Positions 52,420-60,191 of a stretch of 64,000 nt of DNA are shown here, piece by piece. The stretch comes from Agrobacterium leguminum (GTDB taxonomy: Bacteria > Pseudomonadota > Alphaproteobacteria > Rhizobiales > Rhizobiaceae): NCBI RefSeq assembly GCF_015704895.1, contig NZ_JADQWB010000009.1:62001-126000 (forward strand), given 5' to 3'. Numbering within the stretch: position 1 is the stretch's first letter; every line of letters starts with the position of its first letter. Below the pieces are notes generated by a model that saw only the letters and a program-made list of their open reading frames with translations, was not told where the DNA came from and made no database searches. Position numbers and translations under genes: made by a program.

Positions 52420-53646
52420 ATGACGGTGCACACGGTGGACGCTTATCCCGTAGCAATCGGAAAAAATCCTGAGCGGAGCCGCGAACACAACAGGCGAGTC
52501 GTGCTCGACATCGTCCGGCGGCACGGGTCGCTCGGCCGCGCCCAGATCGCCAAGATCACACATCTGACACCGCAGGCGGTCGCCAATATCGTCGACGAGC
52601 TGATGGGCGAGGAATTGTTGAAGGAACTCGGCCGCCGCCGCACCGGCAGGGGCCAGCCGCCGATCCAGTTCGCCGTCAACCCGGATGGCGGGGCGACCAT
52701 CGGTGTGGAAATCGCCGCCGACCATATGGTCACGGTCGGTCTTGATCTTGCCGGCGTGTTGCGTACCCATCGTGTTACTCCCCTCAAGGACACGACGCCG
52801 GACGCCATATTCACGACCTTTGCCGCAGAACATGCCGCTGTTGCGAAAAATCTCGGCTGCAGGCTGCTCGGCACCGGGGTTGTCATGCCCGGTCCCTTCG
52901 AGATCGATGGCATGACTTCCGTCGGACCGACGACGCTTTCCGGCTGGGGTGGCATCGATGCCCGGCAGATGCTGGGGGAAGCCTGCGGCCAGCAGGTCGT
53001 GGTGGAAAACGATGCGACGGCCGCAGCGGTCGGGGAACGGCTGTTCGGTGCGGGGCTGGCCATCCCGAATTTCTGCATGATCTATTTCGGCGTCGGTATC
53101 GGCCTCGGCATCATTCAGGACGGATCGCCCTATCGCGGCGCGTTTGGAAATGCCGGCGAAATCGGCCATGTGACCGTCTCGCCGAAGGGAAGGCCTTGCC
53201 CCTCCTGCGGGCAGAGAGGGTGCCTCGAAGCCTATGCCTCGGTTTATGTGCTGAAGGAAAAACTTGTCTGCGCCGGTGTCGTGGATACGGAGCTTGACGA
53301 TCTGGAAGCCCTGTTCAAAGCGGGCAATCCGGTGGTGATGGAATGGATTGAGGAGGCCGCCGCTCATCTGGCGCCCATGGTTGCCATGCTCGAGAATATT
53401 CTCGATCCCCAGACAGTCATTCTCGGCGGTGCGCTACCTGAAATCGTCATCAGCGAAATCATTGCGCGGATGGGGCCTTTGCCAACCTCGGTCGCAAGCC
53501 GGCGGCAGCGGGAACTGCCGCGTGTCATCCACGGCAAGTCCGGCCAATTGACCGCCGCACTCGGCGCCGCCGCCTTGCCGCTGTTCGACATCGTCACGCC
53601 AAAACTCGAGACATCCATGGGAGCCGCAGCGCAGGCACCCGGCTGA
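52420..53646 (+). CDS. ROK-family transcriptional regulator (NagC/XylR-like)
   Basis: Repressor-type protein of 408 residues. The N-terminal winged helix is RRVVLDIVRRHGSLGRAQIAKITHLTPQAVANIVDELMGEELLKELG. The sugar-kinase-like ROK domain has VVENDATAAAVGERLFG near 210 and the zinc site HVTVSPKGRPCPSCGQRGCLEAYAS near residues 255-278 with its cysteine cluster intact. The start at 52420 follows GAAGAG; an earlier in-frame ATG at 52363 is not preceded by a good box and overlaps the AT-rich operator area. It probably represses the divergent importer in the absence of its sugar-like inducer. Confidence 0.93.
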   Translation: MTVHTVDAYPVAIGKNPERSREHNRRVVLDIVRRHGSLGRAQIAKITHLTPQAVANIVDELMGEELLKELGRRRTGRGQPPIQFAVNPDGGATIGVEIAADHMVTVGLDLAGVLRTHRVTPLKDTTPDAIFTTFAAEHAAVAKNLGCRLLGTGVVMPGPFEIDGMTSVGPTTLSGWGGIDARQMLGEACGQQVVVENDATAAAVGERLFGAGLAIPNFCMIYFGVGIGLGIIQDGSPYRGAFGNAGEIGHVTVSPKGRPCPSCGQRGCLEAYASVYVLKEKLVCAGVVDTELDDLEALFKAGNPVVMEWIEEAAAHLAPMVAMLENILDPQTVILGGALPEIVISEIIARMGPLPTSVASRRQRELPRVIHGKSGQLTAALGAAALPLFDIVTPKLETSMGAAAQAPG

Positions 53647-53665
53647 ATATTGGAGGAGACCGCCC

Positions 53666-56068
53666 ATGCTTAACCCCCGGGAGCGCATCGAACGGCAGAT
53701 GGCCGATCCGTGGCTTGTACGCCTGCACCGCAAGCTGAGCGCGCTGAAATCCACCGTCACCGTTATGCATACCGGCGCACACCCGGACGACGAGCAGAAC
53801 GGACTTCTGGCTTATTTCCGCATGGAACTCGGCATGAGGATCATCATCGCCTGCTCGACGCGTGGCGAGGGCGGGCAGAATGCGCTGGGGCCGGAGCGGC
53901 TCGGCGCGCTTGGCGTCATCCGATCGCGCGAGCTGGAGGAGGCCGCTCGCGTCATCGATGCTGATATCAGCTGGCTCGGCCATGGCCCGGCGGATATCAT
54001 TCACGACTTCGGTTTTTCCAAGGATGGCGACCAGACCTTTAACCGCTGGGGGCAGCAACGCATTGTCGAGCGGCTGGTGCGCGCCTACCGCAAGGAACGT
54101 CCGGATATCGTCATTCCGACCTTTCTCGATGTGCCGGGGCAGCACGGGCACCACCGCGCCATGACGCGGGCGGCAAAGAGCGCCATCGCGCTCGCGGCCG
54201 ATCCTGCCGCCTATCCCGAGCATTTCGCCGAGGGGCTGAAACCGTGGAAGGTGGCGAAGTTCTATCTTCCCGCCTGGTCGGGCGGTGGCGATACCTATGA
54301 TGACGAAGTGCCGCCGCCGGAAACGACGCTGACGATCAATGTTCCGGGCAGGGAGCAGGCCACCGGTGCGCAATATGACCGCATCGGCGAATGGTCGCGT
54401 TATTATCACGCCTCGCAGGGAATGGGGCATTGGCCGCAGCGGGCGCAGGAGGTCTGGCCGCTGCATCTCGAACTCTCGGACGCCGTCGGTGGAGAGGAAA
54501 GCTCGATCCTCGACAGGTTGCCGTCTTCACTCACCGACCTTGCGACTTTTCCGGGGCTGGATGCCGGACTGGCAAAGGCGCTGGTCAAGGCCGAACAGGC
54601 AATAACCGAAGCAATCGCGGCATTTCCCGACAGGCAGCGGATCACGGCGTCACTTCTTGCGGCGGCGGCTCTTTTGCAGACGGTGGATGAAGCCGCAGCC
54701 ACGGATTTCAGGGAGCTGCACGGGCATCGGATCGCGCGCAAGCGGGCGCAGGTCGACGCCGCTATCCTGACGGCGCTCGATGTTTTCGAGCGGGCCTATG
54801 CCGAGCCGGCGGAGATCGTTCCGGGCGGGACATCGTTTCTTGCCGTGGAGCTTTCAGACAAGGCGGCTGAATTTGATGTCGAGGTCACGCCGGTCCTTCC
54901 ATCGGGTGTCTCGTCATCCATTCAGTCGCGTGGCGAGACGCTGGTCTTTTCGCTTGCCGCCGATCGGGATGCTGCAGTTTCGGAGCTTTACCAGCCCGAC
55001 TGGAAAGCCTTAGGCGGCAATGGCCATGCCTCTGTGCTGCTTTCCGCAACGGTTGAAGGCAGAAAGGTCTCGGCCGCCTTCGATCTGGAGGAGCCGTTTT
55101 TCGTGACGCCCGCGCAGTCGCTGACGATAGCGCCAGATGCCCTTCTGGTGCCGCTTGGACAGCGGCAGGACGCCCATGTCTTTCAGGCGCATATAAAGGG
55201 TGCCGATGTGCCGCTGTCGTTCAGGAATACGGGCGGCTGGAACCTGCGCAAGCGCGGCGGCGACTGGATTGCCGAACGCACTGGCGATGCGAAGGCGGGC
55301 CTTGCCCAGATCGAGGCGCTCGTCGGTTCACAACCCGCATTCCAGATCACGCCCATCGCTTATCCGCATATCGGCAGGGCAAGGTTTCTGGCGCCTTCCG
55401 TTTTGAAAATCCTGTCGCTGGACCTCAAACTGCCCGAAGGCGCGCGCGTCGGTTATGTCGGCGGTGGCGCCGACAGGGTGGGTCTCTGGCTTTCGCGCAT
55501 GGGCCTCGATGTCACCGAACTCGATGCTCAGGCGCTTGGCGGCGACCTGTCGTCCTTCACGACGATCGTTATCGGCATCTTTGCTTTCGGCATCCGCAAG
55601 GATCTGGCCGCGGCAACAGAAAAGCTTCATCGTTTCGTTGAAGATGGCGGCCATCTCGTCACGCTCTATCACCGACCGACCGATGGATGGAACCCGGAGA
55701 CGACGCCTGTGAGGCGGCTTGAGATCGGCAAGCCTTCCTTGCGCTGGCGGGTGACCGACCCGAGGGCGGAGGTGACGGTGCTGACGCCCGAACATCCGCT
55801 GCTTGTCGGCCCCAACAGGATCGATGCCGCCGACTGGGCGGGTTGGGACAAGGAACGCGGGCTTTATTTCGCCTCGCGTTGGGACGATGTCTACGAGCCG
55901 TTGCTTGCGATGCATGATGTCGATGAGCAGCCGCTCAAGGGCGCGCTGGTCTCCGGTATCATAGGCAAGGGCCGTCACACCCATACCAGCCTCGTGCTGC
56001 ATCACCAGATGGACAAGCTTGTGCCGGGGGCCTTCCGCCTCATGGCCAATCTTGTACAGCCGGCGTGA
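53666..56068 (+). CDS. PIG-L-family deacetylase with long C-terminal extension
   Basis: Cytoplasmic zinc hydrolase of 800 residues. The N-terminal 260 residues form a PIG-L/LmbE domain: the zinc motif AHPDDEQNG near residue 38, CSTRGEGGQNALG near 68 and the second zinc/catalytic part PGQHGHHRAM near 157. Family members remove acetyl groups from N-acetylglucosamine-type conjugates (mycothiol, bacillithiol, lipid precursors). The middle, about residues 280-560, has beta-rich and helical parts I do not recognise. The last 230 residues (VGYVGGGADRVGLWLSRMGLDVTELDA...FVEDGGHLVTLYHRPTDGW) resemble a class-I glutamine-amidotransferase-like fold. It starts after TTGGAGGAGACC, 19 bp after the ROK gene. 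Confidence 0.85.
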   Translation: MLNPRERIERQMADPWLVRLHRKLSALKSTVTVMHTGAHPDDEQNGLLAYFRMELGMRIIIACSTRGEGGQNALGPERLGALGVIRSRELEEAARVIDADISWLGHGPADIIHDFGFSKDGDQTFNRWGQQRIVERLVRAYRKERPDIVIPTFLDVPGQHGHHRAMTRAAKSAIALAADPAAYPEHFAEGLKPWKVAKFYLPAWSGGGDTYDDEVPPPETTLTINVPGREQATGAQYDRIGEWSRYYHASQGMGHWPQRAQEVWPLHLELSDAVGGEESSILDRLPSSLTDLATFPGLDAGLAKALVKAEQAITEAIAAFPDRQRITASLLAAAALLQTVDEAAATDFRELHGHRIARKRAQVDAAILTALDVFERAYAEPAEIVPGGTSFLAVELSDKAAEFDVEVTPVLPSGVSSSIQSRGETLVFSLAADRDAAVSELYQPDWKALGGNGHASVLLSATVEGRKVSAAFDLEEPFFVTPAQSLTIAPDALLVPLGQRQDAHVFQAHIKGADVPLSFRNTGGWNLRKRGGDWIAERTGDAKAGLAQIEALVGSQPAFQITPIAYPHIGRARFLAPSVLKILSLDLKLPEGARVGYVGGGADRVGLWLSRMGLDVTELDAQALGGDLSSFTTIVIGIFAFGIRKDLAAATEKLHRFVEDGGHLVTLYHRPTDGWNPETTPVRRLEIGKPSLRWRVTDPRAEVTVLTPEHPLLVGPNRIDAADWAGWDKERGLYFASRWDDVYEPLLAMHDVDEQPLKGALVSGIIGKGRHTHTSLVLHHQMDKLVPGAFRLMANLVQPA

Positions 56069-56976
56069 ATGGCGACGGAAAGAGCGAAAGTGTAGAAAAC
56101 CCGCGCGACGCCAATGCCCGCGCGGGCATTGGCTGGCTGCTTATGGATATGGCCCTCGTTTCGGGTGGAATGACAGCGCTCGTCAAGGCGCATGGCGTTA
56201 CCTATCCAGCTTTCCAGCTCGTCTTCATAAGGGCGATGATCGGTCTGCTCTTCATTCTGCCGCTCATCTGGCGACACCGAATGGAAATGGCGCGCGTCCG
56301 ATATCCATGGCGCAATATTTTCCGGATTTGCTGCAACGCCATTGCGCTTACCAGCAATTTTATCGCTATCACTCTTCTGCCGCTTGCCACTGTCAATGCC
56401 GTCGGTTTTTCGCGGCCGTTGGTGACGATGGCGATGGCCGTTGCCGTTTTAGGGGAAAAAGTGAGCCGATATCGCTGGGCGGGGGCGTGTCTTGCCTTTG
56501 TCGGCGTTCTGATCGTCATCGGGCCGGGCGGCGCGGCGTTCAATGCGGGGGTGCTGGTTGTCCTCGTCTCGGTGGTGTTTGGTGCTCTTGCCGTGATCCA
56601 AACCCGGGCGCTGCGGCAGGAAAACACCACGGTGATGATGGTGTTCTATACGGTCGGCCTTGCCGTCATCACCGCCGTTCCGGCGATCTGGACATGGAAG
56701 CCGGTCGCGCCGCTGGACTGGGGGCCGTTGCTCGCCATCGGCCTGCTGGCGCAGCTGGGGCAATATTGCTTCCTGCGGGCCTATCGCATTGCCGATGCCA
56801 GTGTCCTTGCACCCGTTGGCTATTTATCGATCCTGTTCGTGACCGCTGTTGGATATTTCCTGTTTGACGAGGTGCCGGAGGCCCGTGTGGTGGTCGGTAT
56901 CGTCATTATTCTCGTTGCCTTGCAGTCAACTGCCCTTGCGGAATATCTCCTGAAGAGGCTGCGCCGCAAACGGTGA
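56065..56976 (+). CDS. DMT-superfamily (EamA) permease
   Basis: Inner-membrane transporter of about 303 residues with ten hydrophobic helices in two EamA repeats (AFQLVFIRAMIGLLFILPLIW in the first; YCFLRAYRIADASVLAPVGYLSILFVTAVGYFLFDEVP in the second). Such proteins often export metabolites or amino-acid derivatives. It starts at a GTG overlapping the PIG-L stop (GTGA), so it is co-translated with the deacetylase. This suggests export of, or tolerance to, a pathway by-product; specificity cannot be read from sequence. Confidence 0.9.
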   Translation: MNGDGKSESVENPRDANARAGIGWLLMDMALVSGGMTALVKAHGVTYPAFQLVFIRAMIGLLFILPLIWRHRMEMARVRYPWRNIFRICCNAIALTSNFIAITLLPLATVNAVGFSRPLVTMAMAVAVLGEKVSRYRWAGACLAFVGVLIVIGPGGAAFNAGVLVVLVSVVFGALAVIQTRALRQENTTVMMVFYTVGLAVITAVPAIWTWKPVAPLDWGPLLAIGLLAQLGQYCFLRAYRIADASVLAPVGYLSILFVTAVGYFLFDEVPEARVVVGIVIILVALQSTALAEYLLKRLRRKR

Positions 56977-56991
56977 CGGAGCGCTCTGCCT

Positions 56992-57453
56992 CTATTGCGC
57001 GAGAAGCCGGAGCCTGACCCAGTTCAGTGCCGCAAGTTTGAAGCGATCGTAAAACGACCGCGCGAAACGCACATAGCGCATGATCCATGCGAGCCAGGGA
57101 TAGGTGAGGAGTTTTTCCCGGCCGGCGTGATAAATGCGCTCGACGATCAGGAATGTCGCGAGATGAGCGAGGACCGTCAGAACCAGCCCCACCTTGACGG
57201 CGCCATGGGCAATGAGGACGAGACCGATGATCTTCATCGGTTCGGCGATGGCGAAGGGCACGGCGAGGCAAAGGAGAATGGCAAGACGCGGCAATCGCGC
57301 GATCCGGCTTTCCAGTCGCTTGATGAATGTCAGCCCGGATATGGCCCTGATGACGGGCCGGTAGAGCGGGCGGAAAATGCCGTCCAGGATCAGGGCGAAA
57401 ACGATGATCGCCCGAAGCGGGAAAACGAGGATCGTCCGGATTATGCTCTTCAC
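56992..57453 (-). CDS. membrane protein of unknown function
   Basis: Not recognised. About 153 residues with three likely membrane segments: IIRTILVFPLRAIIVFALIL near the N-terminus, LAILLCLAVPFAIAEPMKIIGLVLIAHG in the middle and VGLVLTVLAHLATFLIVERIYHAG after it, then a basic C-terminal tail (WIMRYVRFARSFYDRFK). The GTG at 57453 has GGAG at 9 nt; an earlier TTG at 57480 is less likely. It converges on the EamA gene with 15 bp between stops. Confidence 0.7.
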   Translation of the reverse strand: MKSIIRTILVFPLRAIIVFALILDGIFRPLYRPVIRAISGLTFIKRLESRIARLPRLAILLCLAVPFAIAEPMKIIGLVLIAHGAVKVGLVLTVLAHLATFLIVERIYHAGREKLLTYPWLAWIMRYVRFARSFYDRFKLAALNWVRLRLLAQ

Positions 57454-57530
57454 CTCGGCGGGTCTCCAATAAGGGTGCAACGCCCATCCTTAATCGCCTG
57501 AAACATGTCAAAACGAAGTCGTGTTGTCGT

Positions 57531-58418
57531 TCAGCCCTGCCGCACACTCGCATACATGCCGGTGGTGCGGAATTCGCTCGGATTGGTGCCGTAGAGCCTG
57601 CGAAAAACCTTGGAGAAATAGTTCGGGTCCTCGAAACCGCACAGCACCGATACCTCCTTGATGGGAAGGTTGGCAGCCGAGGTGAGAAGCTTGGCTGCCC
57701 GCCGCAGGCGTCGCTGCAGCACGAATTCCGCTGGTGACAGGCCCTCGCTCGCTGCGAAGATGCGGGAAAAATGCGCGCGGCTAAGGCCTGCTACCGCCGC
57801 AAGGTCGCTGACCGAAAGCCGTTCGCCGAGATGGCTGTCTATGTAGCTCAGCACCTGCTGCATGGTGCGATATTCACCGCCAAAAGAAGGATGAGAGCCG
57901 AAGACATCGTCATAAAGCGTCATCGCCGCTTCATAAGCGACGGCGGAGGCGGCGCCTGGCGTTTCCGCGCCATTGACGAGGCGCGAGCAGCATTCGGCAA
58001 GATGATCCACGGTTTCGGGCTGGAGTTTGAGGATCGGGCCGGTGACGGAGAGGATATTGCGGTGAATGCGCAGGGCTTCCTCGCCATTCATGGAAATCCA
58101 GAAGAACTCCCATTCTTTGCCGTCTTCCAGCCAGTAGCGGTGATTGTGCGGTATGAGCAGCAGCAGGGTTTCGCCCGGCCTCACCACATAATGGCGGTTC
58201 TCGTAACGCAGGTTGCCCTGTCCGGCGATGCAATATTGTAGCACGGTAAAAGGCGTCTGGCCGCGTTTGCGCCCGTCCCAGTCGTAATTGCCGCCGCTGC
58301 GGATTTCATAGCCGCTGCTGGTCGGCATGGTGTGCAGCGTCTGGCGGCCGCGCGGCAGCGAGACTGTTCGCATGCCGGGTCCCTGATCGATCAAATCTCG
58401 CAGCACAAAATTACCCAT
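57531..58418 (-). CDS. AraC-family regulator of the alpha-galactoside locus (AgpT-like)
   Basis: Regulator of 295 residues. The N-terminal cupin sugar-sensing domain includes FTVLQYCIAGQGNLRYENRHYVVRPGETLLLLIPHNHRYW. The C-terminal AraC domain has RLSVSDLAAVAGLSRAHFSRIFAASEGLSPAEFV and LPIKEVSVLCGFEDPNYFSKVFRRLYGTNPSEFR. It is divergent from the GH4 glycosidase, as AgpT is in the Sinorhizobium meliloti agp locus, where it activates alpha-galactoside uptake and cleavage. AGAAGGA lies upstream of the ATG. Confidence 0.9.
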   Translation of the reverse strand: MGNFVLRDLIDQGPGMRTVSLPRGRQTLHTMPTSSGYEIRSGGNYDWDGRKRGQTPFTVLQYCIAGQGNLRYENRHYVVRPGETLLLLIPHNHRYWLEDGKEWEFFWISMNGEEALRIHRNILSVTGPILKLQPETVDHLAECCSRLVNGAETPGAASAVAYEAAMTLYDDVFGSHPSFGGEYRTMQQVLSYIDSHLGERLSVSDLAAVAGLSRAHFSRIFAASEGLSPAEFVLQRRLRRAAKLLTSAANLPIKEVSVLCGFEDPNYFSKVFRRLYGTNPSEFRTTGMYASVRQG

Positions 58419-58422
58419 GAAA

Positions 58423-58466
58423 GCATAATCCTTCTCTGGTCCTCACCGATATTATACGCATAATCC
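58423..58466. promoter_or_regulatory. candidate AraC-regulator binding repeats
   Basis: Two direct copies of GCATAATCC (58423-58431 and 58458-58466) with a 35-bp period, the second embedded in an inverted repeat ATTAT-ACGC-ATAAT (58451-58464). Direct repeats in front of an AraC gene and its divergent target are the usual form of AraC operators. Confidence 0.4.
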
Positions 58467-58616
58467 CGATCCGAGGAGACAGCCAGCGGGATATTGCTGC
58501 TGAAAAATTGGGAGTAAGGCCGGTTTTCCGGGATTCTTACGGGTATTTTTCTGTGGTGCCATATTTACGATCCTTCGGCCCGTTTCACCCGTTCGATTTG
58601 CAACAGAGGTGGCGTT

Positions 58617-60083
58617 ATGAGTTTCAAAATCGCTATTATTGGCGCAGGCAGCGTCGGTTTCACGAAAAAACTGTTCACCGATCTCCTGTGTGTGCCGGAG
58701 TTTCGCGATATTGAAGTCGCGCTGACGGATATCAGCCAGCACAATCTGGATATGATCAGGGCGATCCTCGAAAAGATCGTCGAGGCCAATGGTTTCCCCG
58801 TCAAGGTGACGGCCGATACTGACCGCAGGCGGGCGCTGGAGGGCGCGAAATACATCATCAGCTGCGTGCGGGTCGGCGGGCTGGAAGCCTATGCGGACGA
58901 TATCCGCATTCCGCTGAAATACGGCATCGACCAGTGCGTGGGCGACACGATCTGCGCCGGCGGCATTCTCTACGGTCAACGCAACATTCCGGTCATTCTG
59001 GATTTCTGCAAGGATATCCGCGAAGTCGCCGCACCGGGTGCAAAATTCCTGAACTATGCCAATCCCATGGCGATGAATACATGGGCAGCCATCGAATATG
59101 GCAAGGTGGATACGGTCGGTCTCTGCCACGGCGTGCAGCACGGCGCGGAACAGATCGCCGAAATTCTCGGTGCGAAAAGCGTGTCCGAGCTGGATTACAT
59201 CTGCTCGGGCATCAACCACCAGACATGGTTCATCGATCTGAGGCTCAACGGTCGCAAGATCGGCAAGGACGAGCTGGTCGCCGCCTTCGAGGCGCATCCG
59301 GTCTTCTCGCAGCAGGAGAAACTGCGCATCGACGTGCTGAAGCGGTTCGGCGTCTATTCGACAGAAAGCAACGGCCATCTCTCCGAATATCTGCCGTGGT
59401 ATCGCAAGCGGCCGGAGGAAATCGCCCGCTGGATCGATATGTCCGACTGGATTCACGGGGAAACCGGCGGTTATCTCCGCCACTCCACCGAAACGCGCAA
59501 CTGGTTCGAAACCGAGTTTCCGCAGTTTCTTGCCTCCGCCGCCAAGCCCATCGACCCGGCGAAGCGCTCCAATGAACATGCAAGCCATATTCTGGAGGCA
59601 CTTGAGACGGGGCGTGTCTATCGCGGCCATTTCAACGTCAAGAACAATGGCGTCATCACCAATCTGCCATCGGACGCCATCATCGAATCCCCCGGTTTCG
59701 TCGACCGTTTCGGCATCAATATGGTCTCGGGCATAACGTTGCCGGAAGCCTGCGCAGCCACCTGCATGGCGTCCATCAACGTGCAACGCATGTCTGTCCA
59801 TGCGGCGGTGAGCGGCGATATCGATCTTCTGAAGCTCGCCGTGCTGCACGATCCGTTGGTCGGCGCCGTCGCCACGCCGGAGGAGGTCTGGCAGATGGTG
59901 GATGAGATGGTCGTCGCGCAGGCCCGCTGGCTGCCGCAATATGCCGATGCCGTGCCGGCGGCGAAGGAGCGGCTTGCGAAATCCAGCGTCAAGACCCGCG
60001 ACTGGGCCGGTGCCGCCCGCCGCAATGTGCGCTCCATCGAAGAACTGCGGGCCGAAAAATCGGCGCTGAAAAAGGCTGTTTGA
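58617..60083 (+). CDS. melA: GH4 family glycosidase, probable alpha-galactosidase (MelA/AgaL type)
   Basis: NAD- and Mn-dependent glycosidase of 488 residues that cleaves through oxidation and elimination. The Rossmann start KIAIIGAGSVGFTKKL, NYANPMAMNTWA near 143, the metal-binding cysteine and histidine in VGLCHGVQHG near 167 and CSGINHQTWFIDL near 199 are all present. The motif CHG after the Cys/His pair differs from the CHS of E. coli MelA, so alpha-glucosidase or alpha-galacturonidase activity cannot be excluded. Its place beside the agp-type importer supports alpha-galactosides such as melibiose or raffinose. Confidence 0.9.
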   Translation: MSFKIAIIGAGSVGFTKKLFTDLLCVPEFRDIEVALTDISQHNLDMIRAILEKIVEANGFPVKVTADTDRRRALEGAKYIISCVRVGGLEAYADDIRIPLKYGIDQCVGDTICAGGILYGQRNIPVILDFCKDIREVAAPGAKFLNYANPMAMNTWAAIEYGKVDTVGLCHGVQHGAEQIAEILGAKSVSELDYICSGINHQTWFIDLRLNGRKIGKDELVAAFEAHPVFSQQEKLRIDVLKRFGVYSTESNGHLSEYLPWYRKRPEEIARWIDMSDWIHGETGGYLRHSTETRNWFETEFPQFLASAAKPIDPAKRSNEHASHILEALETGRVYRGHFNVKNNGVITNLPSDAIIESPGFVDRFGINMVSGITLPEACAATCMASINVQRMSVHAAVSGDIDLLKLAVLHDPLVGAVATPEEVWQMVDEMVVAQARWLPQYADAVPAAKERLAKSSVKTRDWAGAARRNVRSIEELRAEKSALKKAV

Positions 60084-60191
60084 AGGAAAAGGCATGGGAA
60101 CAGGCCGGGCGGCGGAAGGGAGTTCGTCGCCACGGCCAGAACGATCACAGAGGGTGGGCGGTCGAAGAGCTGCCATTTGGGAGGAATGACG

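Noticed and set aside
58452..60176. 574-codon open frame on the minus strand
   Set aside because: Antisense shadow of the GH4 gene, with no ribosome binding site or recognisable motif.
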